From the NCBI RefSeq assembly GCF_002157875.1, contig NZ_CP021376.1, positions 2,644,501 through 2,708,500 on the forward strand: a DNA stretch of 64,000 bases, in the 5' to 3' direction. Positions 1-8,592 of this stretch are shown here, piece after piece; within the stretch, counting starts at the first letter, position 1, and every line of letters starts with the position of its first letter. The position numbers were made by a program, and so were the translations under genes. Under the pieces are notes generated by a model. That model ran no database searches and was not told where the DNA came from. It saw only the letters and a program-made list of their open reading frames with translations. This DNA is from Oceanisphaera avium (GTDB lineage: Bacteria; Pseudomonadota; Gammaproteobacteria; Enterobacterales; Aeromonadaceae).

Positions 1-472
1 GATCAGAGTCGGAGAACTCAATTTCTACTAAATCTTTGGCATCTACTTTTAGTAGCGCAATATCACTTTGCTTATCACTGCCAATAAGCTCAGCTTCATA
101 TTCTTGACCATCGATTAGAGTAATTAAAATTTTATCAGCATCAGAGATAACGTGATTATTGGTGATCACATAGCCTTTTTTCGCATCTATGATCACCCCA
201 GAGCCGAGGGCTTGAAAAGGACGCTCTTGTACTTGCTGGCCTTGCATCTCAGGGCCGAAGAAAAAACGAAAAGGCTCGGGTAAAGCTTGGCGACTCACTT
301 TATTACCCGACACGGAAATATTAACTACCCCCGGTGATACTTTTTCTACGACTGGCGCTAAGCTTCGAATATCATTGGCAGCGCTTAGTGGCAGTGCAGC
401 TTGCGCGGTGGGGATCACTGCCAAGCTAATACTCAGTGCTAGGACAGATAATAAAGGGAGTCGAGATTTCAT
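1..472 (-). CDS. degQ: Do-family periplasmic serine protease (DegQ/DegP), N-terminal part
   Basis: The reading frame runs off the window start, so only about the first 157 residues are present. It begins with ATG at 472, preceded by TAGGAGC, and a Sec signal peptide (Lys/Arg start, hydrophobic core, A-Q-A near residue 26). The trypsin-like fold follows, with the catalytic His motif TNNHVI and the Asp motif SDIALL; the Ser and PDZ domains lie outside. The family degrades or refolds misfolded envelope proteins. Position next to zapE-rplM argues for the degQ locus, where degS normally follows. A sigma-E-like promoter sits upstream, a feature known for degP, so the DegQ/DegP label is not settled. 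Confidence 0.88.
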   Translation of the reverse strand, partial: MKSRLPLLSVLALSISLAVIPTAQAALPLSAANDIRSLAPVVEKVSPGVVNISVSGNKVSRQALPEPFRFFFGPEMQGQQVQERPFQALGSGVIIDAKKGYVITNNHVISDADKILITLIDGQEYEAELIGSDKQSDIALLKVDAKDLVEIEFSDSD

Positions 473-542
473 GCACATGCTCCTAAAAGTCTAACTGGAT
501 AACTAACGATTAATAAAAGTAAAAGCCAACAGAAAAGTGTGA

Positions 543-573
543 TTTGAGACTATATAACACGCTAACTAGTTCC
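543..573 (-). promoter_or_regulatory. Candidate sigma-E promoter of the Do protease gene
   Basis: On the minus strand GGAACT (573-568) is followed, after one base and a 16-base gap, by GTCTCAAA (550-543). This resembles the RpoE consensus GGAACTT-N15/16-GTCTAA/TCAAA. The predicted start lies about 60 bases before the ATG at 472. It fits a periplasmic quality-control protease being under envelope-stress control. The match is by eye. Confidence 0.55.
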
Positions 574-721
574 ATATTCTCTACTAATTAACACGATAAG
601 CGCTTGGCATGCCACTTTTGTGTGGGTGGGCTACGCCATATGGAAATTAAGCCACCGATTAGCTAAGTGTCTCTATTTACATAAAATCAGTACACTAGTA
701 AGTCCCTCACTTAAATTAATG

Positions 722-1831
722 ATGCCGCTGATGAGCCCTCAACAACGATATCAGGCGGACTTAGCTCGTCCTGATTTTATGCAAGATGATACCCAAGCGC
801 TAGCAGTGCAGCATTTGCAGCGGCTGTTTAACGACTTGCAAAAGCCGCAACCTGTGGCGCCTAAGGCGAGTTTTTGGCAAAAAATAACACAGCAAAGCCC
901 GCCTCGCCCACAACCGGTACAAGGCGTGTATTTATGGGGAGGAGTCGGGCGCGGCAAGACTTATCTTATGGACACTTTTTATGACTGTTTACCCTTTCCT
1001 AATAAGTTAAGAGTACATTTTCATCACTTTATGCAGCAAGTGCATCAAGACTTAACTGAGTTGCAAGGCCAAGCAGACCCACTGCAAGCAGTGGCGGCGC
1101 AAATTGCGGCGCGCACCCGTATTATTTGTTTTGATGAGTTTTTTGTGTCCGATATTACGGATGCCATGATTTTGGGAACCTTATTCGAATATTTATTCGC
1201 TGAAAGTATTACCTTAGTGGCAACCTCTAATATTCCTCCCGATGACTTATACCGCCATGGCTTACAGCGTTCACGTTTCTTACCCGCCATTGCCTTAATT
1301 AAACAACATTGTGCTGTGTTCAATGTGGACTCAGGCGTTGACTATCGTTTGCGTACTTTACAACAAGCCAATTTATATCATTGGCCACTCAACGCCGAAG
1401 CTGAAGCCGCATTAGCGCAGTACTTTGCTCAATTAAGTAGCGGTGATATTAGCTGGGAAGAAGAGATAGTCATTAATCACCGCCCGTTAGTCACGCTGGC
1501 GCGCAGTGAGGGAGTGCTATATATAGAGTATGAAGAGCTGTGTTGTACGCCACGCTCTGCAAACGATTATATTGAGCTAGCTCGGCGTTATCATACGGTC
1601 TTGCTAGCCAATGTGGTGAGTATGGACGCACAAAGTAGTGATGCTGCGCGCCGCTTTATAGCCTTAGTGGATGAGTTTTATGAAAAGAGGGTCACGTTAA
1701 TTATCTCAGCGGCGGTGCCCATGGCTGAACTTTATCAAGGCGGGCAACTCGAATTTGAATTTAAACGTACCTTATCGCGACTCATTGAAATGCAATCTCA
1801 TGAATATCTTGCCAGAGAGCCCCTTAGTTAG
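722..1831 (+). CDS. zapE: Cell division AFG1-like ATPase ZapE
   Basis: About 369 residues if started at the ATG at 722 (in-frame ATGs also at 719 and 731); a longer frame reaches back to 620 but its extra N-terminus does not resemble the family, and E. coli ZapE is 375 residues. The Walker A motif GGVGRGKT is at roughly residues 75-82 and the Walker B-like CFDEFFVSD follows, then the conserved SNIPP, NHRP and FEFKR segments. ZapE is an ATPase linked to Z-ring constriction under stress and is the bacterial homologue of mitochondrial AFG1/LACE1. No strong ribosome-binding site is visible, so the exact start is uncertain. Confidence 0.9.
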   Translation: MPLMSPQQRYQADLARPDFMQDDTQALAVQHLQRLFNDLQKPQPVAPKASFWQKITQQSPPRPQPVQGVYLWGGVGRGKTYLMDTFYDCLPFPNKLRVHFHHFMQQVHQDLTELQGQADPLQAVAAQIAARTRIICFDEFFVSDITDAMILGTLFEYLFAESITLVATSNIPPDDLYRHGLQRSRFLPAIALIKQHCAVFNVDSGVDYRLRTLQQANLYHWPLNAEAEAALAQYFAQLSSGDISWEEEIVINHRPLVTLARSEGVLYIEYEELCCTPRSANDYIELARRYHTVLLANVVSMDAQSSDAARRFIALVDEFYEKRVTLIISAAVPMAELYQGGQLEFEFKRTLSRLIEMQSHEYLAREPLS

Positions 1832-2034
1832 TCACAATAGCCGCCCCCGTATCAGGGCATGATGCGAGGAAGGGGTTGGGCGAGCTTACTCTTTTTAATG
1901 GGCATTGAAATTAGTAGGTGATTATTACGGCAACTTTACCTATAATCGCCCAGCCCACGTTACACTGCTGTCTAACGGACGGCATCACTGTAAACAGACT
2001 GATACTCGAAGGGGTATGTGTTTGCTCGTGTTTT

Positions 2035-2057
2035 GCGCAAGTGCGCAAGTGTATAAT
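2035..2057 (+). promoter_or_regulatory. rplM-rpsI promoter region with tandem 8-bp repeat
   Basis: A consensus TATAAT lies at 2052-2057, giving a leader of only about 20 bases before the rplM ATG. Immediately upstream an exact tandem repeat GCGCAAGT-GCGCAAGT occupies 2035-2050, replacing a recognisable -35 box at normal spacing. This could be an activator site or simply a degenerate -35 promoter. Confidence 0.5.
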
Positions 2058-2082
2058 TCATCTAAGTATTTTGGGTTAATCC

Positions 2083-2511
2083 ATGAAAACTTTTGTTGCT
2101 AAGCCAGATACCGTAAAGCGTGACTGGTATGTTGTTGATGCAGAAGGCAAAACTCTAGGTCGTTTGGCCACTGAGATTGCGCTTCGTCTGCGTGGTAAGC
2201 ATAAGCCGGAATATACTCCGCATGTTGACTGTGGCGATTACATCGTTGTAGTAAATGCTGAGAAAATTCAGGTAACCGGCAATAAAGCCGAAGGCAAAAT
2301 TTACTATTCTCACTCCGGTTTCCCGGGTGGTTTGAAGTCAATTAGCTTTGAAAAACTGATTGTTCGCAAGCCTGAGATGGTGATTGAGTCTGCCGTTCGC
2401 GGCATGCTGCCTCGTGGCCCTCTGGGTCGTGCTATGTTCCGTAAGATGAAAGTCTTCAGCGGTGCTCAGCACAACCACGCTGCGCAACAACCTCAAGTAC
2501 TGGACATCTAA
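2083..2511 (+). CDS. rplM: 50S ribosomal protein L13
   Basis: The 142-residue product has the standard bacterial L13 length and begins [15 protein letters not shown]. It contains the family signature around [10 protein letters not shown] (residues 107-116). L13 is an early-assembly protein of the large subunit that binds 23S rRNA. The gene is first in the rplM-rpsI operon, 15 bases before rpsI, with a strong TATAAT upstream and a terminator after rpsI. Confidence 0.98.
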   Translation: MKTFVAKPDTVKRDWYVVDAEGKTLGRLATEIALRLRGKHKPEYTPHVDCGDYIVVVNAEKIQVTGNKAEGKIYYSHSGFPGGLKSISFEKLIVRKPEMVIESAVRGMLPRGPLGRAMFRKMKVFSGAQHNHAAQQPQVLDI

Positions 2512-2526
2512 GGCGGGATTAGGCAA

Positions 2527-2919
2527 ATGGCAGAAACTCAATACTACGGTACCGGTCGTCGTAAAAGCTCAACGGCTCGTGTATTCGTAAAACCAGGTAG
2601 CGGTAACATCGTTATCAACAAACGTTCATTAGATCAGTATTTTGGTCGCGAAACTGCCCGCATGGTAGTTCGCCAGCCATTAGAATTGGTTGAGATGACA
2701 GAAAAATTTGACCTGTACATCACCGTTGCTGGTGGTGGTATTTCTGGTCAAGCTGGCGCAATTCGTCACGGCATTACTCGTGCTCTGATGCAATTCGATG
2801 AGACCCTGCGCAGTTCATTGCGCAAAGCAGGCTTTGTTACTCGTGACGCTCGTAAAGTGGAACGTAAGAAAGTGGGTCTGCATAAAGCACGTAAACGCCC
2901 TCAGTTCTCCAAGCGTTAA
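2527..2919 (+). CDS. rpsI: 30S ribosomal protein S9
   Basis: The 130-residue product matches S9 in length and shows the [14 protein letters not shown] start, the [15 protein letters not shown] core and the basic tail ending PQFSKR. The C-terminal Arg of S9 reaches the P-site tRNA in the small subunit. It is the second gene of the L13-S9 operon and is followed by an intrinsic terminator. Confidence 0.98.
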   Translation: MAETQYYGTGRRKSSTARVFVKPGSGNIVINKRSLDQYFGRETARMVVRQPLELVEMTEKFDLYITVAGGGISGQAGAIRHGITRALMQFDETLRSSLRKAGFVTRDARKVERKKVGLHKARKRPQFSKR

Positions 2920-2940
2920 TTGGGACTGCGTTTTACAACA

Positions 2941-2968
2941 AAAGCCCGGGGTTTACCCGGGCTTTTTT
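2941..2968 (+). terminator. Intrinsic terminator of rplM-rpsI
   Basis: AGCCCGGG (2943-2950), a GTTTA loop and CCCGGGCT (2956-2963) form a GC-rich stem followed by a run of T. Confidence 0.9.
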
Positions 2969-3062
2969 ATATCTCAAAACGCGATTATTTGGCGATATCA
3001 GTTTTTGTTTTAAATAAAAAGCCTTTTGATCACAAATCATTTACTGCCACTTCCCCCAGTCC

Positions 3063-3091
3063 TTGTAAAAGAAGGCATTTTTCTTTAGAAT
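3063..3091 (+). promoter_or_regulatory. Putative petABC promoter
   Basis: TTGTAA (3063-3068) and TAGAAT (3086-3091) are spaced by 17 bases, a sigma-70-like arrangement about 115 bases before petA. Confidence 0.45.
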
Positions 3092-3203
3092 TTCAGGGTT
3101 TTTTGTGGCAATTGAAACCATAATATCCGCCGCAGTTGTCACAGCCGTCTCGAAGCATGGAAAAAAACAATAACGCGCGGAGACCAAATGGGAGAGTTTT
3201 TGG

Positions 3204-3794
3204 ATGAGCAATGCGCCAGTTAGTACCGGTCGCCGCAGATTTCTGACCTGGTCCACTACCGTAGTGGGTGGGGTAGGAGCTGCTTTTGCCGCTGTACCTT
3301 TTATTGCTTCATGGAATCCCAGCGCAAAAGCGAAAGCTGCCGGGGCTCCAGTGGAAGTAGATATCAGCAAAATTGAACCGGGTCAGTTAATCCGTGTAGA
3401 GTGGCGAGGAAAACCCGTGTGGGTGGTCCGTCGTAACCAAGCTACGCTTGATTCATTGACCAAGCTTGATGAACAACTGCGAGACCCTCATTCAGAGGAA
3501 CCTCAGCAGCCTGATTACGCACAGAATGAATACCGCTCAATTAAGCCTGAGTTATTGGTGACAGTAGGTATTTGTACTCACCTAGGTTGTTCGCCAACCT
3601 ATTTACCAGATTCATTTGGTGAACAAGTTAAGGGCGTAACCGCGGGTTTCTTCTGTCCTTGTCACGGTTCCAAGTTTGATATGGCTGGGCGCGTTTTCAA
3701 AAGCGTACCTGCTCCGTTAAACCTGGTGATCCCCCCCTATTACTATGTCAACGATTCCACGATTTTAGTGGGCGAAGACGGTGAAGGAGCCTAA
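3204..3794 (+). CDS. petA: Ubiquinol-cytochrome c reductase, Rieske iron-sulfur subunit
   Basis: The 196-residue protein starts with a Tat-type signal anchor (GRRRFLTW, residues 9-16, then a hydrophobic helix). The two Rieske cluster motifs are intact: CTHLGC (C124, H126, C129) and CPCHGS (C151, C153, H154). The [2Fe-2S] cluster oxidises ubiquinol on the periplasmic side of the bc1 complex. It is the first gene of petABC and ends two bases before petB. GGGAG lies about 14 bases before the ATG. Confidence 0.97.
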   Translation: MSNAPVSTGRRRFLTWSTTVVGGVGAAFAAVPFIASWNPSAKAKAAGAPVEVDISKIEPGQLIRVEWRGKPVWVVRRNQATLDSLTKLDEQLRDPHSEEPQQPDYAQNEYRSIKPELLVTVGICTHLGCSPTYLPDSFGEQVKGVTAGFFCPCHGSKFDMAGRVFKSVPAPLNLVIPPYYYVNDSTILVGEDGEGA

Positions 3795-3796
3795 GT

Positions 3797-5011
3797 ATGC
3801 TGGGTAAATTCGTAAACTGGATCGACGAACGGATCCCGATGACGGCGACCTACAACAAGCACGTAGGTCAGTATCCGGCACCGAAAAACTTTAACTTCTG
3901 GTATTTCTTCGGCTCCCTAGCCATGTTAGTGCTGGTTAACCAACTGCTAACGGGTGTGTGGTTAACGATGAACTACAACCCCTCTGGTGAGGGCGCATTT
4001 GCCTCTGTTGAATACATAATGCGTGATGTGGAATACGGCTGGTTGCTGCGTTATATGCACAGTACTGGTGCCTCTGCTTTCTTCGTCGTTGTGTATATGC
4101 ACATGTTTCGCGGCCTGATTTACGGCTCTTACCAAAAGCCCCGTGAATTGCTGTGGCTGTTCGGTATGTTAATCTTCTTGGTATTAATGGCCGAAGCCTT
4201 TATGGGCTACTTGCTACCTTGGGGACAGATGTCGTACTGGGGTGCACAGGTTATTATCTCACTCTTCGGTGCTATTCCGGTGATTGGCGATGATTTAACG
4301 CTGTGGATCCGCGGTGACTATGTTATCTCAGGTGCCACACTGAATCGTTTCTTTGCCTTACACGTTATCGCCTTGCCGTTAGTGTTAGTGATACTGGTGT
4401 TCTTACACATAGTAGCGCTGCACGAAGTGGGTTCAAACAATCCAGATGGTATCGATATTAAGAAAGTAAAAGACGAAAAAGGCTGGCCAAAAGATGCGAT
4501 TCCGTTCCACCCTTACTACACAGTGAAAGACGTAGTCGGTGTCGCTGGCTTCTTGTTCATCTTTGCCTTCTTTATCTTCTTTATGCCTGATGGTGGTGGC
4601 TATTTCTTAGAAGCACCAAACTTTGAAGCGGCAAATAGTTTGAAGACACCAGAGCACATAGCTCCGGTATGGTACTTCACACCTTTCTACGCCATCTTGC
4701 GCGCGGTTCCTGATAAGCTAACGGGTGTTATCTTAATGGGGCTGTCGATTGTGGTGTTGTTCTTGCTGCCGTGGTTAGACCGCTGCAAGGTGCGCTCATT
4801 CCGCTACCGTAGCAAGCTGCATTTATTGAACATTACTCAGTTTGTAATCTGCTTCTTTATCTTAGGCGTGTTAGGTACTTTGCCTTCTACTCCGGTGTTG
4901 ACGCTGGTTGCACAGATATGTTCATTAGGCTACTTCGCTTTCTTTGTACTGTTGTTCTTCTACAGTAAAAACGAAAGAACTAAGCCGCTGCCAGAGAGGG
5001 TCACATTCTAA
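3797..5011 (+). CDS. petB: Cytochrome b of the bc1 complex
   Basis: The 404-residue membrane protein has the full-length cytochrome b pattern: an N-terminal four-helix heme-binding half, with histidines in RYMHSTGAS and the FALHVIALP segment, and a C-terminal half with the Qo-site motif PEHI after residue 270. It carries hemes bL and bH and both quinone sites. Its stop codon shares one base with the petC start (TAATG), which implies translational coupling. Confidence 0.97.
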   Translation: MLGKFVNWIDERIPMTATYNKHVGQYPAPKNFNFWYFFGSLAMLVLVNQLLTGVWLTMNYNPSGEGAFASVEYIMRDVEYGWLLRYMHSTGASAFFVVVYMHMFRGLIYGSYQKPRELLWLFGMLIFLVLMAEAFMGYLLPWGQMSYWGAQVIISLFGAIPVIGDDLTLWIRGDYVISGATLNRFFALHVIALPLVLVILVFLHIVALHEVGSNNPDGIDIKKVKDEKGWPKDAIPFHPYYTVKDVVGVAGFLFIFAFFIFFMPDGGGYFLEAPNFEAANSLKTPEHIAPVWYFTPFYAILRAVPDKLTGVILMGLSIVVLFLLPWLDRCKVRSFRYRSKLHLLNITQFVICFFILGVLGTLPSTPVLTLVAQICSLGYFAFFVLLFFYSKNERTKPLPERVTF

Positions 5012-5742
5012 TGAAGAAGTTAATCATTGCTGTACTCGCCTTGCTGCCTGCCGTGGCTTTTGCCTCAGGGGCGGCTAAGCTAGACAAAGCGAATTATGAC
5101 TTGAGTGACCAAGCCTCATTACAAAATGGCGCTAAGTTATTCATGAACTACTGTGCAGGTTGCCATAGTACTCAGTATCAGCGCTATAATCGCGTGGCTG
5201 AAGACTTGGGTATTCCTGAAGAGGTGATGCAAGCCAACCTTAATTTTACCGGTGTTGCAATTGGGGATTTAATGAAAAACTCTATCCCTGAAAAAGATGC
5301 AGCCGAATGGTTTGGTGCACCACCGCCGGATTTAACACTGGTAGCACGCGTGCGTGGTACTGACTGGTTATATACCTATTTGCGCTCTTTCTATAAAGAC
5401 GAAAGTCGCCCATTTGGTGTGAATAACACAGTGTTTCCTTCGGTAGGTATGCCTCATGTCTTGGAACCTTTACAAGGCGCAACCACGGTTAAATTGGAAA
5501 CTCGCACCATTGATGGTGAAGAAGTAGAAGTACCAGTTGGGATTGAAGTGGCCGGCAACGGTGAACTGAGTCCTGATGAATATGATGCCGCTGTGTTAGA
5601 CATAGTGAATTTCTTAGCTTATTCTGCTGATCCGGTTAAGTTAGAACGTCATCGTATGGGTTACTGGGTACTGGGCTTTTTAGTTATCTTCTTTATCTTC
5701 GGTTACCTGTTGAAGAAAGAATACTGGCGTGACGTACACTGA
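5011..5742 (+). CDS. petC: Cytochrome c1 of the bc1 complex
   Basis: The 243-residue protein has a cleavable signal peptide (about residues 1-18), the heme c motif CAGCH (C48, C51, H52), a candidate axial Met in SVGMPH, and a C-terminal membrane helix (about residues 215-235). It passes electrons from the Rieske protein to a soluble or membrane cytochrome c. It is the last gene of petABC and is followed by a hairpin. Confidence 0.97.
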   Translation: MKKLIIAVLALLPAVAFASGAAKLDKANYDLSDQASLQNGAKLFMNYCAGCHSTQYQRYNRVAEDLGIPEEVMQANLNFTGVAIGDLMKNSIPEKDAAEWFGAPPPDLTLVARVRGTDWLYTYLRSFYKDESRPFGVNNTVFPSVGMPHVLEPLQGATTVKLETRTIDGEEVEVPVGIEVAGNGELSPDEYDAAVLDIVNFLAYSADPVKLERHRMGYWVLGFLVIFFIFGYLLKKEYWRDVH

Positions 5743-5770
5743 TTAGACATCGTCTAAGCTAACCTTGGAG

Positions 5771-5808
5771 ACGGCAATGAGGCAAAACGCTTCATTGCCG
5801 TTCCTGTT
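5771..5808 (+). terminator. Probable terminator after petABC
   Basis: ACGGCAATGA (5771-5780) pairs with TCATTGCCGT (5792-5801), followed by a weak T-rich stretch (TCCTGTTT). It lies between petC and sspA. Confidence 0.6.
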
Positions 5809-5828
5809 TATGATTTATGGAGGATCTA

Positions 5829-6458
5829 ATGGCAGTTGCGGCTAATAAACGCTCTATCATGACGCTATTTTCGGGTGCGGAAGATATTTACAGCCATCAA
5901 GTACGTATTGTATTGGCGGAGAAAGGGGTGAGTGTAGAAATCACTCAAGTAGAATTAGATGCCCTTCCTGAAGATATGCTCGAGCTCAATGCTTACGGAA
6001 CGCTACCGACTTTAGTCGATCGCGAGCTAGTACTGTATGAGTCTGACATTATCATGGAATACTTGGATGAGCGCTTTCCTCACCCGCCTCTAATGCCAGT
6101 TTATCCGGTCGCGCGGGGCAACAGTCGCCTAATGATGCACCGTATTAAACAAGACTGGTATTCATTGGTAGAGCGCATTCAGCGTAATGAAAAAGCCGAT
6201 GAAGCTCGCAAAGAGTTGCGCGAGGCCTTATTGGCAGTAGCACCGGTATTTGCTGAATATCCTTACTTTATGAGTGAAGAGTTTAGCTTGGTGGATTGCT
6301 ACATGGCGCCGCTATTATGGCGTTTGCCATCGCTCGGTATTGAGCTTTCTGGACGGGGTGCAAAAGAGCTGAAAGGCTACATGATACGTTTGTTTGAGCG
6401 TGAGTCGTATCAAGCTTCAATGACGGAAGCTGAGCGCGATATTGGCGGTAAGATTTAA
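5829..6458 (+). CDS. sspA: Stringent starvation protein A (GST-fold, RNA polymerase associated)
   Basis: The start at 5829 (MAVAANKRS) is chosen because TGGAGG precedes it and E. coli SspA begins the same way; the upstream in-frame ATG at 5817 is not expected. The 209-residue protein has a GST-like N-terminal thioredoxin fold and helical C-terminus, with the long conserved stretch PHPPLMPVYPVARG. SspA binds sigma-70 RNA polymerase and is needed for acid and stationary-phase responses. It is followed by sspB after two bases. Confidence 0.95.
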   Translation: MAVAANKRSIMTLFSGAEDIYSHQVRIVLAEKGVSVEITQVELDALPEDMLELNAYGTLPTLVDRELVLYESDIIMEYLDERFPHPPLMPVYPVARGNSRLMMHRIKQDWYSLVERIQRNEKADEARKELREALLAVAPVFAEYPYFMSEEFSLVDCYMAPLLWRLPSLGIELSGRGAKELKGYMIRLFERESYQASMTEAERDIGGKI

Positions 6459-6460
6459 TT

Positions 6461-6904
6461 ATGGAGAATCTGACACCCAGCCGTCCTTATTTGTTGCGTG
6501 CCTTTTATGATTGGTTATTAGATAACGAGCTGACTCCTCATTTATTGGTGAATGCCGTTATTCCTCATACTGAGGTGCCGCAGCAATATGTAAAAGATGA
6601 CCAAATTGTGCTCAATATCGCACCGTCAGCGGTTGTTGGTCTACATATGGATAATGATGCGGTGAGTTTCAGCGCACGGTTTGGCGGCTCGCCCTTTCAG
6701 GTTTATATACCGATGGCAGCCGTGGTGTCGATTCAAGCGCGAGAAAACGGTGCTGGCACCTTTTTCCCGCCTGAAGATGCTTATGATGCTTGGTTAGAAA
6801 GTGTAGATGCCGATGAGGCACTAGATAGCCTGTCAACCACTGAGCCAGAGGATCCACCCACACCGCCTAAAAAAGGTAAGCCAAACTTACGAGTCGTTAA
6901 GTAG
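6461..6904 (+). CDS. sspB: ClpXP adaptor SspB
   Basis: The 147-residue protein has the SspB substrate-binding fold (SRPYLLRAFYDW start, the LHMDNDAVSFSARFGG strand region), an acidic Pro-rich linker and the C-terminal ClpX-docking peptide LRVVK. SspB delivers ssrA-tagged proteins to ClpXP. It is cotranscribed with sspA, and a strong terminator follows. Confidence 0.95.
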   Translation: MENLTPSRPYLLRAFYDWLLDNELTPHLLVNAVIPHTEVPQQYVKDDQIVLNIAPSAVVGLHMDNDAVSFSARFGGSPFQVYIPMAAVVSIQARENGAGTFFPPEDAYDAWLESVDADEALDSLSTTEPEDPPTPPKKGKPNLRVVK

Positions 6905-6924
6905 CCACTTGGCTTTATTATTTA

Positions 6925-6951
6925 AAAACGCAGCCAAGGCTGCGTTTTTTT
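6925..6951. terminator. Terminator between convergent sspB and dolP
   Basis: AAAACGCAGCC and GGCTGCGTTTT form a strong stem with a two-base centre. A-rich and T-rich flanks let it work in both directions. Confidence 0.88.
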
Positions 6952-6973
6952 ATGCTACTAAGTTAATGAGTCT

Positions 6974-7552
6974 TTAGGGCGCGGCTTGAATAAATTCAAA
7001 CACGGTAATAACCCGTTTTACACCAGACACATTTCTTGCCAGTTTAACGGCGATATCTGCTTCTTTTTGGGTCACTAAGCCAATCAAGAATACCTCGTGC
7101 GCTTCAGTGACCACTTTTACTTTAGTGCCATCGATATTTTTTTCTGCTAATAGCGTACTTTTAACCTTCGAAGTTAACACTGAGTCTTGGCTACGCGCAG
7201 TAATATCCAGCGGGGGAGTAATACGCAACTCATTAAACACCTCTTCCACACCCGGAATATCTTTCACTATTTCTTCTGCCTGTTGGCTTAACTCCGGAGT
7301 AGGCGTTTGCCCAAGCAGTAAACTTTTACCTTTAGTGGTGATCACGACCACTCGGCTTTTTTCCGCTAGAGGTTGAGTGGTGCTTAAGCGGTGAGTGGCG
7401 CGTACATCTATGGCATGATCACTGACTTGCGTGGACACTGCGCGTCGGTCGGTCAGTGAAGCTACGCCAGTGCCGGCACCGGCTAACAGTACGCCAGCAC
7501 AGCCTTGTAATAATAAAGAGAGTGAGAGAGTGGTGATTAATTTAGCTTTCAT
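6974..7552 (-). CDS. dolP: BON-domain outer-membrane lipoprotein DolP (YraP)
   Basis: The 192-residue protein has a lipoprotein signal ending in LLQGC (Cys18) and two BON domains (roughly residues 45-115 and 122-190), as in DolP/YraP. DolP supports outer-membrane integrity at division sites and BAM function. It overlaps diaA by four bases (ATGA) and is the last gene of the lpoA-yraN-diaA-dolP cluster. Confidence 0.9.
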   Translation of the reverse strand: MKAKLITTLSLSLLLQGCAGVLLAGAGTGVASLTDRRAVSTQVSDHAIDVRATHRLSTTQPLAEKSRVVVITTKGKSLLLGQTPTPELSQQAEEIVKDIPGVEEVFNELRITPPLDITARSQDSVLTSKVKSTLLAEKNIDGTKVKVVTEAHEVFLIGLVTQKEADIAVKLARNVSGVKRVITVFEFIQAAP

Positions 7553-8145
7553 GAGTCATCTTCTTCTTGAGGAAAGAGAGTGCGATCAATTAAGTCACAC
7601 AAACAATGTAAGGTGAGTAAGTTCACCTCATGAATACGGGGCGCGCGTAGTGCCGGGACGCGAATTTCTACATCGTTAGGGCCCAATAATCCAGCGAGCT
7701 CGCCGCCGTCTTTACCCGTAAGCGCCACTATGGTCATATCCCGGCTCAGCGCGGCTTCTGCGGCTTTAATTAGGTTACGGCTATTGCCCGTGGTAGAGAT
7801 AACGACTAAGACGTCACCTTCTTGGCCGAGGGCGCGAATTTGGCGGCCATAAGCTTCATCAAAGTGCTGGTCCACCGCAATCGCGCTAATACTGCTGGTA
7901 TCGAGTGTTAAGCAAATTGCTGGCAGTGCAGGGCGCTCTGTTTCGTAGCGGTTAATCAACTCGCTAACAAATAATTGTGCTAGGGCATTAGAGCCGCCGT
8001 TGCCACACACCAGTAACTTATTGCCATTTAATAAGCACATCACCATCATTTGGGCTGCCGCTAAAATATCATCGGGTAAGGCTTCGGCTGCCGCAATTTT
8101 GGTTTGAATGCTCTCGGTAAAGCTGGCTTTAATCTCGTCTTGCAT
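7549..8145 (-). CDS. diaA: DnaA initiator-associating protein DiaA (SIS domain)
   Basis: The 198-residue protein is one SIS domain with the [11 protein letters not shown] phosphosugar-type loop and the STTGNSRN motif. DiaA forms a tetramer that loads DnaA at oriC; the fold is shared with GmhA phosphoheptose isomerase. The yraN-diaA-dolP order identifies it as DiaA rather than GmhA. Confidence 0.93.
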   Translation of the reverse strand: MQDEIKASFTESIQTKIAAAEALPDDILAAAQMMVMCLLNGNKLLVCGNGGSNALAQLFVSELINRYETERPALPAICLTLDTSSISAIAVDQHFDEAYGRQIRALGQEGDVLVVISTTGNSRNLIKAAEAALSRDMTIVALTGKDGGELAGLLGPNDVEIRVPALRAPRIHEVNLLTLHCLCDLIDRTLFPQEEDDS

Positions 8146-8154
8146 AGTTGATCC

Positions 8155-8592
8155 TTAAAAGGCGTTTTCTAGCCAATGAAGTGCAGAGCCTTCAAAGGCG
8201 ATCACATCAAAGCGACAAGCTTGAGCGGCCTCATTGAGACGCTGAGCTTGCATGTAATTTAAGGCGGCGCGGCGCAGTTTTTGTTGTTTCGCAGGCGTAA
8301 TTGAGGCCAGCGCGCCGCCAAAATCTGCTTGACGACGATAACGCACCTCAATAAAGACTAAGGTGTCGCCACTGGCCATAATTAGGTCTATCTCGCCCAG
8401 CTTGCACCAATAATTACGTTGTATTAGTACCAAGCCTTGCGCTAATAAAAACTGCTCAGCTTGGTGTTCAAATTCGTCCCCTACCTCTTGGCTAGATGGG
8501 AGGCGGTGGCGCTTATCTGGCGTTTTGTTTGAGCTCTTCTTTAAGTTCAGCTTCCAGCTCAGGGTCGAGGCTAAAGTCTTCCCCTGCTGCAT
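8155..8592 (-). CDS. yraN: YraN/UPF0102 endonuclease-like protein
   Basis: The conserved domain begins near GDEFEHQAEQ and shows the PD-(D/E)xK-type core GEIDLI...VFIEVRYR. No start codon lies between the lpoA stop and this domain, so I use the ATG at 8592, giving 145 residues and an overlap of about 80 bases with lpoA. An in-frame ORF reaches 8691. The family has a restriction-endonuclease-like fold and no firmly established role. Confidence 0.85.
   Translation of the reverse strand: MQQGKTLASTLSWKLNLKKSSNKTPDKRHRLPSSQEVGDEFEHQAEQFLLAQGLVLIQRNYWCKLGEIDLIMASGDTLVFIEVRYRRQADFGGALASITPAKQQKLRRAALNYMQAQRLNEAAQACRFDVIAFEGSALHWLENAF

Noticed and set aside
1905..2102. 65-codon ORF before rplM
   Set aside because: It covers the rplM promoter and overlaps its start; the composition is not protein-like.
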